Shown here: positions 9,906 through 17,477 of the stretch, piece by piece | Numbering within the stretch: the first letter of the stretch is position 1 | Layout: each line of letters opens with the position of its first letter | The notes under the pieces: model-generated | Database searches by the model: none | Seen by the model: only the letters and a program-made list of their open reading frames with translations | What the model was told of the DNA's origin: nothing | Assembly: GCA_019634955.1 (NCBI GenBank) | Contig: JAHCAK010000014.1 | Coordinates: 1-64,000 of the forward strand | Origin: Burkholderiales bacterium | GTDB lineage: Bacteria; Pseudomonadota; Gammaproteobacteria; Burkholderiales; Usitatibacteraceae | Length of the DNA stretch: 64,000 nucleotides | Reading direction: 5' to 3' | Made by a program: the position numbers and the translations under genes

Positions 9906-10181
9906 ATGGCCGCTTCGATCGAATTCGCGGAGCGGGCCATGACCGTCGTGGGCGAGAGCACCGGCACCTTCATGCTGGGCAAGGAACTGGACATCCTGAT
10001 GGCGGAGCGCGCGCGCCTGCTCAAGGTCGCCGGCGCGGCCGCGCAGTTCGTCGCGCTCATGGAAAGCCGCGCGCTGCCGCAGTCGGTCGCCACCGAGGCC
10101 GAGCTCCTCGCCGAGACCGTGAACGCGCTCTCCGAGGACACGCTTCGCGACGCGCTCGCCTCGATCACCCGGGCCAAGTAG
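9906..10181 (+). CDS. hypothetical small helical protein (91 aa)
   Basis: Not recognised. The 91 residues are predicted by eye to be almost entirely helical (for example LDILMAERARLLKVAGAAAQ), with no Cys and no signal peptide. A GGAAAG-type ribosome site lies about ten bases before the ATG at 9906. An alternative start is the ATG at 9939, also preceded by a GGAG. It sits 18 bp after the DUF6352-like gene and 23 bp before the DUF6494-like gene, so it belongs to the same forward run. Base composition is like its neighbours. Function unknown. Confidence 0.65.
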   Translation: MAASIEFAERAMTVVGESTGTFMLGKELDILMAERARLLKVAGAAAQFVALMESRALPQSVATEAELLAETVNALSEDTLRDALASITRAK

Positions 10182-10204
10182 GCCGCCAACGCAGGAGTCA
10201 CGCC

Positions 10205-10411
10205 ATGAATCCCGAGACCTTCAACATGAGCATCCGCAAGTTCCTGAAGAGCGTGGGCGTGCAGTCCCAGCGCGAGATCGAGGGCGCGGTGGAGAAGGCG
10301 ATCGCCGCCGGGCGCATCAAGGGCGCGGAGACGCTGCCGGCGCGGATGACGCTCACCATCGACGGGCTCGCGCTCACCGTCACCATCGACGGGCGCATCG
10401 CGCTCGAATAG
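10205..10411 (+). CDS. DUF6494-like small protein (68 aa)
   Basis: 68 residues beginning MNPETFNMSIRKFLKSVGV, followed by SQREIEGAVEKAIAAGRIKG and a short C-terminal beta segment (LTIDGLALTVTIDGRIAL). The N-terminal helix-turn pattern resembles the DUF6494 family as I remember it. There is no known biochemical function. An AGGAG ribosome site just upstream (in caggagtcacgcc) makes translation likely. It precedes the ammonia-lyase gene by eight bases, so the genes are probably co-transcribed. It is too small to be an enzyme on its own; a binding or adaptor role is speculation. Confidence 0.7.
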   Translation: MNPETFNMSIRKFLKSVGVQSQREIEGAVEKAIAAGRIKGAETLPARMTLTIDGLALTVTIDGRIALE

Positions 10412-10419
10412 GGGGCGTC

Positions 10420-11397
10420 GTGAACGACATGGGCGGGGAGCTCGCCGTCACCTGGGCCGACATCGACGCCGCCGCCGCGAGGCTCGCGGGCGTGGCCCAC
10501 CGCACGCCCGTGATGACCTCGCGCACGTTCGACGCGCGCACGGGCGCCACGGCCTTTTTCAAGTGCGAGAACTTCCAGCGCATGGGGGCGTTCAAGTTCC
10601 GCGGCGCCTACAACGCGCTTTCGCGCCTGCCGGCGGAGGCGGCGCGCCGCGGCGTCGTCGCCTTCTCCTCCGGCAACCACGCGCAGGCCGTGGCGCTCGC
10701 GGGCCGGCTGCTCGGCATCCCGGCGGCGATCGTGATGCCGGCCGACGCCCCCGAGGTGAAGGTCGCCGCCACGAAGGGCTACGGTGCCGAGGTGATCTTC
10801 TACGATCGCGCCGCGGGGCAGGATCGCGAGGCTTTCGCGGCCGGGATCGCGGCCGAGCGCGGGGCGACGCTCATTCCCCCGTTCGACCACGCCGACGTGA
10901 TCGCGGGGCAGGGGACGGCCGCCCGGGAGCTGCTGGAGGAGACCGGCCCGCTGGACTGGCTCTTCGTGTGCTGCGGCGGCGGGGGCCTCCTTTCGGGATG
11001 CGCCGTGGCCGCCAGCCACCTCTCGCCGGGGATCAAGGTCGTGGGCGTCGAGCCTGCGGCAGGCGACGATGCCGCGCGTTCGTTCCGCACGCGCACGCTG
11101 CAGCGCGTGGAAAACCCCGTGACGATCGCCGACGGGGCGCGCACGCAGTCCCTTGGCCGCCTCACTTTCCCGCTCGTCCTCGCCCACGTCCACGACTTCC
11201 TCACGGTGACCGACGCGGAGCTCGTGGAGGCCATGCGCTTCCTCTGGGAGCGGATGAAGCTCGTCGTCGAGCCGACCGGCGCGCTCGCCACGGCCGGGCT
11301 CCTGTCCGGCCGCCTGGACACGCGCGGGGCAAGGGTGGGAGTGATCCTGTCCGGCGGCAACGTGGACCTGCGCGCGGCCGCCAAGCTCTTCGCGTGA
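10420..11397 (+). CDS. PLP-dependent threonine/hydroxyaspartate ammonia-lyase or serine racemase family enzyme
   Basis: 325-residue fold type II PLP enzyme. The PLP lysine is Lys59 in MGAFKFRGAYNAL. SSGNHAQAVALA is the substrate carboxylate loop and CCGGGGLLSGCAVA is the tetraglycine phosphate loop. It has no C-terminal ACT domain, so it is not biosynthetic IlvA. FKCENFQRMGAFKFRGAYN closely follows the threo-3-hydroxy-L-aspartate ammonia-lyase and serine racemase/dehydratase group, which deaminates beta-hydroxy amino acids. GTG at 10420 is used, with ATG at 10429 an alternative. Its stop overlaps the GTG start of the acyltransferase gene. The precise substrate is uncertain. Confidence 0.85.
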   Translation: MNDMGGELAVTWADIDAAAARLAGVAHRTPVMTSRTFDARTGATAFFKCENFQRMGAFKFRGAYNALSRLPAEAARRGVVAFSSGNHAQAVALAGRLLGIPAAIVMPADAPEVKVAATKGYGAEVIFYDRAAGQDREAFAAGIAAERGATLIPPFDHADVIAGQGTAARELLEETGPLDWLFVCCGGGGLLSGCAVAASHLSPGIKVVGVEPAAGDDAARSFRTRTLQRVENPVTIADGARTQSLGRLTFPLVLAHVHDFLTVTDAELVEAMRFLWERMKLVVEPTGALATAGLLSGRLDTRGARVGVILSGGNVDLRAAAKLFA

Positions 11398-11996
11398 GCC
11401 GCCCGATCCCCGAGTTGCCGGCGCCCATCCCGCGGCGCGGGGGCACCGCGTGGCGCTGGATCGGGCGCGCGATCATGCGCCTCTCGGGCTGGGGCATCGA
11501 GGGCAACTTCCCGGCGCTCGCGAAGATGGTGGTGGCGGTCGCTCCCCACACCTCGAACTGGGACTTCGTGCACGGCGCGGCGGCGATGTTCGCACTGGAC
11601 CTGCGCGTGTCCTTCATCGGCAAGCACACGCTCTTCGTGTGGCCGTTCTCGGCGTTCCTGCGCTGGATGGGCGGCATTCCCGTGGACCGCAGGTCCGCGC
11701 ACGGTGTCGTCGGCGATGCGGTCGAGTCCTTCCGCGGGAGCGAGGCGCTGGTCCTCGCCATCGCGCCGGAGGGCACGCGCCGCAAGGTCGAGCGGTTCCG
11801 CACGGGCTTCCTGCACATCGCGAGAGGCGCCGGCGTCCCCGTGGTGCTCGTGGGGCTCGACTACGCCACGCGCACGGTCCGCATCGGGCCGGTGCTCGAG
11901 GTGGGCGAGGACGTCGAGGCCGAGCGCGCGCGCATCGAGGCGTATTTCGCGGCCATCCCGGGACGCCATCCCGAGCTGGGGATCCGCCCCCGCTGA
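11394..11996 (+). CDS. PlsC-like 1-acyl-sn-glycerol-3-phosphate acyltransferase family protein
   Basis: 200 residues, with GTG at 11394 overlapping the previous stop (GTGA). The acyltransferase catalytic motif H(X4)D is HTSNWD, about residues 45-50. The phosphate-binding motif III is PEGTRR, near residue 126. A short hydrophobic segment near the N-terminus (IGRAIMRLSGW) could give membrane-surface association. At about 200 residues it is shorter than E. coli PlsC and closer to the glycerol acyltransferase-like lipid-remodelling proteins. The frame is open far upstream, but that part is the shadow of the ammonia-lyase gene. It is probably the last gene of the forward operon. Confidence 0.88.
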   Translation: MSRPIPELPAPIPRRGGTAWRWIGRAIMRLSGWGIEGNFPALAKMVVAVAPHTSNWDFVHGAAAMFALDLRVSFIGKHTLFVWPFSAFLRWMGGIPVDRRSAHGVVGDAVESFRGSEALVLAIAPEGTRRKVERFRTGFLHIARGAGVPVVLVGLDYATRTVRIGPVLEVGEDVEAERARIEAYFAAIPGRHPELGIRPR

Positions 11997-12065
11997 GCCA
12001 TCGTGGTGCTGCGCTGCACCATCGTGTCGCACCGCGACTCGCCGCGCGCCTTTTCTTGGGTGGCA

Positions 12066-12078
12066 TAAAGTCTTGAAA
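12066..12078 (+). promoter_or_regulatory. IHF-like site upstream of the sigma-54 promoter
   Basis: TAAAGTCTTGAAA fits the inverted IHF consensus YAANNNNTTGATW at all but one defined position. It lies about 30 bp upstream of the sigma-54 element at 12107-12123, where IHF commonly bends DNA between an enhancer-bound activator and RpoN polymerase. A short degenerate match like this can occur by chance. No activator binding site was recognised in 11997-12065. Confidence 0.4.
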
Positions 12079-12106
12079 TTGAATGAAGAAACCGGCAGCG
12101 CCCTGG

Positions 12107-12123
12107 CTGGCACGGTCCCTGCA
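12107..12123 (+). promoter_or_regulatory. sigma-54 (RpoN) promoter
   Basis: CTGGCACGGTCCCTGCA matches the RpoN consensus YTGGCACGNNNNTTGCW with one mismatch (C for the first T of TTGC). The GG (12109-12110) and GC (12121-12122) doublets have the obligatory spacing. It resembles the pilin sigma-54 promoter at 56354 in this same window. No coding sequence follows on this strand. The predicted start, near 12134, coincides with the first base of a stem-loop. Confidence 0.65.
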
Positions 12124-12133
12124 ATGCCTCGGC

Positions 12134-12214
12134 GTCGGCGCGCCCTCGGGCGTGCCGGCAGTTTCTCCTCCGAGAGCGGTTTAGCCCGCCGGCATCCACC
12201 GGCGGGCTTTTTTT
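12134..12214 (+). ncRNA. candidate small RNA, about 81 nt, sigma-54-dependent
   Basis: From the predicted start the transcript has three parts. First is a 5' stem-loop, 12134-12159, with 11 pairs including two G-U and a CUCG loop. Next is an unpaired linker, 12160-12182, containing UUUCUCCUCC, which is complementary to Shine-Dalgarno sequences. Last is a perfect 10-bp terminator hairpin, 12183-12208, ending in seven U. This is the standard architecture of an Hfq-dependent trans-acting sRNA. It lies in the 276-bp gap between a forward operon and a reverse gene, so it is not an mRNA leader. The structure was read by hand; expression and targets are unknown. Confidence 0.5.
12183..12214 (+). terminator. 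strong intrinsic terminator (plus strand)
   Basis: Perfect inverted repeat AGCCCGCCGG / CCGGCGGGCT around a six-base loop (CATCCA), followed by seven T (12208-12214). It would end the candidate sRNA, and also any read-through from the acyltransferase operon that ends at 11996. Confidence 0.9.
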
Positions 12215-12230
12215 GCCGCGTCGCCACCAA

Positions 12231-12253
12231 AAGAAAAGCCCGCCGAAGCGGGC
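12231..12253 (-). terminator. intrinsic terminator of the Bug-protein gene (minus strand)
   Basis: On the minus strand the six-base stem GCCCGC / GCGGGC closes a TTCG tetraloop and is followed by TTTTCTTTT. It lies about 20 bases after the stop codon of the minus-strand solute-binding protein gene. It sits back to back with the plus-strand terminator, insulating the two converging transcripts. Confidence 0.85.
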
Positions 12254-12272
12254 CTTTCCGGGATCGCGACAC

Positions 12273-13241
12273 TCAGTCCGCGTAGATGCCGGCCTTCTTG
12301 ATGATCGGGGCCCACTTCTCGACCTCGGCCTTCACGTGCCTGGCGAGGGCGGCGGGCGTGGCCTGGTCCTGCGGCACCGGCTCGGTGCCGAGGTCGGCGA
12401 ACTTCGAGACCACGAGCGGATCCTTCAGCGCCGCCTGCAGCGCGGCCGAGAGCTTGTCGATGGCGGCCTGCGGCGTGCCCTTCGGGGCCCACATCCCGTG
12501 CCAGATGCCGACCTGGAAACCCGGCACGCCCGACTCCGCCACCGTGGGGAGGTCAGGCAGGGCCTTGATGCGCTGCGCGGTGGTGACCGAGTAGGCCTTC
12601 ACCTTGCCGCCCTTGATCTGCGGGATCGTGTTGGTCGTCTGGTCGCACATGAAGTCGACCTGGCCGCCGATGAGGTCGGTCATGGCCGGCCCCGTGCCCT
12701 TGTACGGCACGGTCGTGAGGTCCGTCTGGATGGCGGTCATGAGGAGCATGCCGCACAGGTGCGAGGCCGCGCCGACGCCGGCGTTGGCGTAGGTGACCTT
12801 GTCCTTGTTCGCCTTCACGTAGGCGATGAGCTCCTTCATGTCCTTCGGCGGGAAGTCCTTGCGGGCGATGAAGGTCATCGGCACGTCGGTCACCAGGCCG
12901 ATGGGCGCGAGGTCCGTTTGCGGGTTGTAGCCGAGGTTGCGGTAGAGCGTCACGCTCGTGGAGATGCCGATGTGCATCAGCACGAGGGTGTAGCCGTCGG
13001 GCTTCGAGGCCGCGACCTTCTTCGGGCCGATGGTGCCGCCGGCGCCGGCCACGTTCTCCACGATGACGGACTGGCCCAGCGTCTTCGACATCGACTGCGC
13101 GACCAGCCGCGTGACGGTGTCGGTGGGGCCGCCGGCCGCGAAAGGCACGACGATGGAGATGGTGCGGTTGGGGTAGTCCTGCGCGAGGACCGCGGTGGAT
13201 GCGACGAGGGCCGCCAGGGCGGCGGCAAGCTTGCGGAACAT
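12273..13241 (-). CDS. Bug/TctC-family periplasmic solute-binding protein (orphan)
   Basis: 322-residue substrate-binding protein of the tripartite tricarboxylate transporter family, exported by a signal peptide (cleavage likely after VLA, before QDYPNRT). VPFAAGGPTDTVTRLVA and VENVAGAGGTIG are typical of Bug proteins, as is the SKPDGYTLVL segment. It has a strong ribosome site (AAAGGAGG) and its own terminator, and is not accompanied by tctAB on its strand. It therefore either shares the TctAB pair encoded at 15.4-17.4 kb or acts as a carboxylate sensor, as proposed for some Bug proteins. The ligand cannot be predicted by eye; Bug proteins bind diverse carboxylates and amides. Confidence 0.92.
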   Translation of the reverse strand: MFRKLAAALAALVASTAVLAQDYPNRTISIVVPFAAGGPTDTVTRLVAQSMSKTLGQSVIVENVAGAGGTIGPKKVAASKPDGYTLVLMHIGISTSVTLYRNLGYNPQTDLAPIGLVTDVPMTFIARKDFPPKDMKELIAYVKANKDKVTYANAGVGAASHLCGMLLMTAIQTDLTTVPYKGTGPAMTDLIGGQVDFMCDQTTNTIPQIKGGKVKAYSVTTAQRIKALPDLPTVAESGVPGFQVGIWHGMWAPKGTPQAAIDKLSAALQAALKDPLVVSKFADLGTEPVPQDQATPAALARHVKAEVEKWAPIIKKAGIYAD

Positions 13242-13353
13242 CGGTTCTCTCCTCCTTTGGATGGTGCGCTCGACGGCAGCCGGACCGGCTGCCGGCCGCC
13301 CCGTGGCGGGATTATCCCTTGTTTTGCCGCCCGTGGAGCGGGCGGCGGCCCCC

Positions 13354-13359
13354 TATAAT
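13354..13359 (+). promoter_or_regulatory. -10 element (TATAAT) before the AmpE/CbiB-like gene
   Basis: A consensus TATAAT lies 24 bases before the TTG start at 13383. TTGCCG at 13324-13329 is too far (24-bp spacer) to be a normal -35, so the promoter assignment rests on the -10 alone. The region 13242-13353, between this gene and the divergent Bug gene, must also hold that gene's promoter, which I could not pinpoint. Confidence 0.45.
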
Positions 13360-13382
13360 CGGGGCACGCAGCGGAGCCCGAA

Positions 13383-14303
13383 TTGATCCTCGTCACACTT
13401 CTCGTCGCCCTCGTGGCCCAGTACGCCTACCCCCCGCAGGGGCGCCAGCCCCTGCCCGCCCTGTACGGCCGGCTTTGCCTGTCGGCCGCCAAGCGGCTCA
13501 ATGCCGGGGACCGCAACTCGGGGATGCTCGCCTACGGGGCCCTCGTGGCGCTGGTGCTCGTGCCGCTTGCCATCGTGTCCTTCCTGGCGGCCGCCATCCA
13601 CGGGGTGGTGCTGGCGGCGCTCGAGGCGGCGTTGCTCTACGGGACGCTGCGCTTCCTGCAGACCACCTCGCACCTGGGCGCGATCGAGCGCGGCCTGCGC
13701 GACGGCGATGCGGCGGGCGCCTCGCGGCGTCTCGCGGACTGGCTTGGCGAGGCGCCGCTGTCGGACGAGCCGGGCGCGACGGCGCGCCTCGCGGCCGAGC
13801 AGGGGCTTCGCGAGGCGCACCACGGCACCTTCGCGATCCTCTTCTGGTACCTCGTGCTGCCGGGCCCGCTGGGCGCCGTGCTCTACCCGCTCACGCAGCG
13901 CGCCGCGCGCCTCTGGGACGCGTCCGTCGAGCCCGAGGAGCGCGAGTTCGGGTGGTTCGCCGGGCGCGCTTTCGAGCTCCTCGACTGGATCCCGCAGCGC
14001 GTCACCGCGTTCGTTTTCGCCGTCGTCGGCAATTTCGAGGACGCGCTCGTGTGCTGGCGCTCCCAGGCCGCGCAGTGGCTGCACCCCGGCGAGGGCATCG
14101 TGCTCGCGAGCGGGGCGGGCGCGCTGGGCATCCGCCTGGGAGACCCGGTGGCCCGGGGCGAGGCCTTCGTGGACCGGCCGGCGCTCGGCTCGGGCGAGCC
14201 GGCCGGGGAGGAGGCGCTGGCGAGCCTCGAGGGCCTGCTGTGGCGCGCGCTCGTGCTGTGGCTGGTCGCCTACCTGCTGGTGGCCGCGCTGTCGTTTTCC
14301 TGA
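13383..14303 (+). CDS. AmpE/CobD-CbiB-like integral membrane protein
   Basis: 306-residue membrane protein with hydrophobic segments near residues 1-15, 50-90, 150-170 and 285-305. It resembles the CobD/CbiB family proteins of betaproteobacteria, which are related to AmpE, the inner-membrane modulator of beta-lactamase signalling. The N-terminus MILVTLLVALVAQYAYPPQG is AmpE-like. No other cobalamin genes are nearby, so a cobinamide role is less likely than an AmpE-type role. The TTG start at 13383 is chosen because it follows a GGAG and the TATAAT promoter. It is upstream of tctC but separated from it by its own promoter candidate. Function is inferred only from family resemblance. Confidence 0.7.
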   Translation: MILVTLLVALVAQYAYPPQGRQPLPALYGRLCLSAAKRLNAGDRNSGMLAYGALVALVLVPLAIVSFLAAAIHGVVLAALEAALLYGTLRFLQTTSHLGAIERGLRDGDAAGASRRLADWLGEAPLSDEPGATARLAAEQGLREAHHGTFAILFWYLVLPGPLGAVLYPLTQRAARLWDASVEPEEREFGWFAGRAFELLDWIPQRVTAFVFAVVGNFEDALVCWRSQAAQWLHPGEGIVLASGAGALGIRLGDPVARGEAFVDRPALGSGEPAGEEALASLEGLLWRALVLWLVAYLLVAALSFS

Positions 14304-14338
14304 GCCCCGACCGGCCGCCGGACGGCGGGAAGGGCATT

Positions 14339-14347
14339 TGCTACACT
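14339..14347 (+). promoter_or_regulatory. extended -10 promoter candidate for tctCBA
   Basis: TGCTACACT is an extended -10 (TGn followed by TACACT), about 80 bases before the tctC ATG at 14429. No clear -35 is present in 14304-14330. No two-component operator could be identified, and no TctDE regulator genes are in the window. Confidence 0.45.
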
Positions 14348-14428
14348 CGCGGCGAACCTCGACACGCGAGGGGCCCTTGAAGCGGCCCGACCGTCGGGGC
14401 GTGCGATTCCCAGACGAGGAGAACAACG

Positions 14429-15394
14429 ATGAAGAGCCTTTCCCCACGCGCGTTCCTGCGCGCCGCCGCCATTGCCGCCGGCCTTGCCGCCGCGGGCGCC
14501 GCCGTCGCGGTCGACAACGTGAAGATGATGATCCCGGCCAACCCCGGCGGCGGCTGGGATACGACCGGCCGCGAGCTCGGCAAGGCGATGCTCGCCTCGG
14601 GTGCGGTGAAGAACATCCAGTACGACAACAAGGGCGGCGCCGCGGGCGCCATCGGCCTGGCGCAGTTCGTGGCGGCCTCGAAGGGCGACCCGAACGCGCT
14701 GATGATGGGCGGCATGGTGATGGTGGGCGGGCTCATCCAGAACAAGTCCGCCGTGACGCTCGCGCAGGTCACGCCGATTGCCCGCCTCACGTCGGAGTAC
14801 GAGGTGATCGTGGTGCCGGCCAGTTCCCCCATCAAGGACATGAAGGACCTGATGGCGAAGTTCAAGGCGAACCCCGGCAGCATCTCCTGGGGCGGCGGCA
14901 GCGCGGGCGGCACCGACCACATCCTCGCGGGCCTGCTCGCCAAGGAAGTGGGCGTCGAGCCCGGCAAGGTGAACTACGTGCCCTTCAAGGGAGGCGGGGA
15001 GGCGGTCGCGGCCATCATCGGCGGCCACGTGTCCGTCGGCGTGTCGGGGCTGTCGGAGTTCGCGCAGCACATCCAGTCCGGCAAGATGCGCGCGCTCGGC
15101 ATCTCCTCGGCGGCGAAGATCGGCAGCATCGCCTCGCTCAAGGAGCAGGGCTTCAACGTCGAGCTTGCGAACTGGCGCGGCATCTTCGGCGCCCCGGGCA
15201 TCACGAAGGAGCAGCAGGCTGCGCTGGTCAAGGCGGTCGAGACGGCGACGAAGCACGCCTCCTGGGCCGAGACGCTCAAGAGGCAGGACTGGACCCCCTA
15301 CTGGCTGCCGGGCGACCAGTACGGCGCGTTCATCGAGGAGGAGAACAAGCGCATCGGCGAGATCCTCGCCGGCCTCAACCTCGGGAAGAAGTGA
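14429..15394 (+). CDS. tctC: tripartite tricarboxylate transporter substrate-binding protein TctC
   Basis: 321-residue exported binding protein (signal peptide about residues 1-27, ending AAAGAAVAV). The ligand-loop motif is MIPANPGGGWDTTGREL, followed by YDNKGGAAGAIGLAQF. These are features of the TctC branch that binds citrate-like tricarboxylates, more so than the generic Bug motif of the gene at 12.3 kb. It is the first gene of tctCBA. The gap to tctB (34 bp) holds a GC-rich stem-loop, so the binding protein is probably made in excess of the membrane subunits. It is preceded by a GAGGAGAAC-type ribosome site. Confidence 0.93.
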   Translation: MKSLSPRAFLRAAAIAAGLAAAGAAVAVDNVKMMIPANPGGGWDTTGRELGKAMLASGAVKNIQYDNKGGAAGAIGLAQFVAASKGDPNALMMGGMVMVGGLIQNKSAVTLAQVTPIARLTSEYEVIVVPASSPIKDMKDLMAKFKANPGSISWGGGSAGGTDHILAGLLAKEVGVEPGKVNYVPFKGGGEAVAAIIGGHVSVGVSGLSEFAQHIQSGKMRALGISSAAKIGSIASLKEQGFNVELANWRGIFGAPGITKEQQAALVKAVETATKHASWAETLKRQDWTPYWLPGDQYGAFIEEENKRIGEILAGLNLGKK

Positions 15395-15399
15395 GGCGG

Positions 15400-15419
15400 G
15401 CGCCCGGCTGGCCGGGCGC
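15400..15419 (+). promoter_or_regulatory. intercistronic stem-loop between tctC and tctB
   Basis: Perfect 8-bp inverted repeat GCGCCCGG / CCGGGCGC with a four-base loop (CTGG), directly after the tctC stop and without a T tract. It is unlikely to be a full terminator. It could protect the tctC 3' end from exonucleases and so give more TctC than TctBA. Similar hairpins follow ugpB and pilA in this window. Confidence 0.6.
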
Positions 15420-15428
15420 TCACTTTCG

Positions 15429-15914
15429 ATGACCCCGTCCCGCCCGAAGGGGCACCTCGCGGTCGCGGCCGGCGTGCTCGCGCTGGGGGTGTTCGTGCTC
15501 GTGGGCGCCTGGGACCTCCCCGCGGGCGGTGGCTACGCGCAGGTCGGCCCCGGCGTGGTGCCGCGGATCGTGGGCGGGGGGCTGGTCCTCCTCGGCGCCC
15601 TGCTGCTTCGGGAAGCGCTCACGGGAGGCTTCCGGGGCGTAGACGAGGAGGCGGAGGTCCACCTCCCCATGGACTGGGCGGCCTTCGCCTGGCTGGGAGG
15701 CGGCATCCTCGCCTACGGGTTCCTGGTCGAGCGTGCGGGGTTCCTCCTCGCCTCCACGCTGCTTTTCATCGCCGTGGCGCGCGGGTTCGCGAGCCGGCGG
15801 TGGGTCCTCAACGCGTTCGTGGGCGCCGCGGTCGCGGGCTTCATCTTCGCGGTGTTCAACTACGGCCTGGGGCTGCAACTGCCTCCCGGCGTCCTGCGCG
15901 GCGTGCTGCCCTGA
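15429..15914 (+). CDS. tctB: tripartite tricarboxylate transporter small membrane subunit TctB
   Basis: 161-residue hydrophobic protein with four predicted membrane segments (about residues 12-30, 45-62, 80-110 and 120-150). This is the normal TctB topology. [20 protein letters not shown] carries the Gly/Pro-rich pattern of the family, and the C-terminal [12 protein letters not shown] is typical. The ATG at 15429 follows the intercistronic hairpin. The stop overlaps the tctA start (ATGA), so the two membrane subunits are translationally coupled. The frame is open further upstream, but that part is the shadow of tctC. Confidence 0.92.
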   Translation: MTPSRPKGHLAVAAGVLALGVFVLVGAWDLPAGGGYAQVGPGVVPRIVGGGLVLLGALLLREALTGGFRGVDEEAEVHLPMDWAAFAWLGGGILAYGFLVERAGFLLASTLLFIAVARGFASRRWVLNAFVGAAVAGFIFAVFNYGLGLQLPPGVLRGVLP

Positions 15915-17407
15915 TGGATGTCTGGGCGCAGCTCGCCAGCGGCTTCGCCGTCGCCCTCACGGCGCAGAACCTCCTGTGGGCGCTCGTCGGCGTGACGCTC
16001 GGCACGGCGGTGGGCGTGCTGCCGGGCGTCGGCCCCGCGGTCACGGTGGCGCTGCTGCTGCCGATCACCACGAAGGTGGACGCGAGCGGCGCCCTCATCA
16101 TGTTCGCCGGGATCTACTACGGCGCCATGTACGGGGGATCCACGACCTCGATCCTGCTCAACACGCCGGGCGAGAGCGCGACCATCGTGACGGCGATGGA
16201 GGGCAACCAGATGGCGCGGCGCGGGCGCGCGGGCCCGGCGCTCGCGACGAGCGCCATCGGCTCGTTCGTCGCCGGGACGCTCGCGACCATCGGTCTCACG
16301 TTCCTCTCGCCGCTGGTGGTGGAGCTGGGCCTCAAGTTCGGCCCGCCCGAGTACTTCGCGCTGATGATCGTCGCCTTCACGACCGTGTCTTCCGTCCTCG
16401 GCGACTCCACGCTGCGCGGCATGGCGAGCCTCTTCCTCGGCCTTGCGATCGGGCTGGTGGGCATCGACAACCAGACGGGCCAGGCGCGCTTCGCGTTCGG
16501 GGTGCCGCAGCTCCTCGACGGCATCGAGGTGGTGACCATCGCCGTGGGCCTCTTCGCCGTGGGCGAGACGATCTACGCCGCCTCGAAGCTCGGGCAGGCG
16601 AAGGAAACGCTGGAGACGCTTCGCGGCTCGGTGTGGATGAAGGCCGAGGACTGGAGGCGGTCGTGGAAGGCGTGGATCCGCGGCACCTTCATCGGCTTCC
16701 CGTTCGGCACGATCCCCGCGGGCGGCGCGGAGATCCCCACGTTCCTTTCCTACGCCGTCGAGCGGAAGCTCTCCGACCGTCCCGAGGAGTTCGGCAAGGG
16801 CGCGATCGAGGGCGTCGCGGGCCCGGAGGCCGCCAACAACGCCTCGTCGACAGGGGCCATGGTGCCCTTGCTCACGCTGGGGCTGCCCACCTCGGCCACG
16901 GCTGCCATCCTCCTGTCGGCCTTCCAGCAGTACGGCCTGCAGCCCGGGCCGCTGCTCTTCGAGGCCAACGCCGCCCTCGTCTGGGGCCTCATCGCCAGCT
17001 TCTACGTGGGCAACGTGATGCTCCTCGTGCTGAACCTGCCGATGGTGGGGCTGTGGGTGAAGCTGCTGGAGATCCCGAAGCCGCAGCTCTACGCGGGCAT
17101 CCTCGTCTTCGCCGCGATGGGCGTCTACGGCATGCGCCAGTCGCCCTTCGACGTGTTCCTCCTCTATGCCGTCGGGCTGGGCGGGTTCGTGATGCGGCGC
17201 TTCGGGTTCCCCGCCGCGCCGGTGATCGTCGGCATGATCCTCGGCCCGCTCGCGGAGGAGCAGATGCGCCGCGCGCTCGCGATCAGCCAGGGCGACCCGC
17301 GGATCTTCGTGACGCACCCCATCTCCGCCGCGCTCCTGGCCCTCGCCGTCCTCGTCATCGTCGCTCCCTGGGCGTGGCGGCGCTTCGGGCCCCGCGCTCG
17401 CGCCTGA
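15914..17407 (+). CDS. tctA: tripartite tricarboxylate transporter large permease TctA
   Basis: 497-residue inner-membrane permease with about twelve hydrophobic segments, the usual TctA size. Family signatures are visible: [17 protein letters not shown] near residue 35, [20 protein letters not shown] near residues 70-90, and the repeated half [16 protein letters not shown] near 265. Sodium- or proton-driven uptake of tricarboxylates or related carboxylates is expected from the family. It starts inside the tctB stop codon (ATGA). AmmeMemoRadiSam genes follow 70 bp later and are probably a separate unit. Confidence 0.95.
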   Translation: MDVWAQLASGFAVALTAQNLLWALVGVTLGTAVGVLPGVGPAVTVALLLPITTKVDASGALIMFAGIYYGAMYGGSTTSILLNTPGESATIVTAMEGNQMARRGRAGPALATSAIGSFVAGTLATIGLTFLSPLVVELGLKFGPPEYFALMIVAFTTVSSVLGDSTLRGMASLFLGLAIGLVGIDNQTGQARFAFGVPQLLDGIEVVTIAVGLFAVGETIYAASKLGQAKETLETLRGSVWMKAEDWRRSWKAWIRGTFIGFPFGTIPAGGAEIPTFLSYAVERKLSDRPEEFGKGAIEGVAGPEAANNASSTGAMVPLLTLGLPTSATAAILLSAFQQYGLQPGPLLFEANAALVWGLIASFYVGNVMLLVLNLPMVGLWVKLLEIPKPQLYAGILVFAAMGVYGMRQSPFDVFLLYAVGLGGFVMRRFGFPAAPVIVGMILGPLAEEQMRRALAISQGDPRIFVTHPISAALLALAVLVIVAPWAWRRFGPRARA

Positions 17408-17477
17408 CGCAGGGCAAGCCCCGCCCGCGGTGAAAGTGCTAGGCTGGTTCCATCTCCGTTCCTGACGGAGGCGTGCC

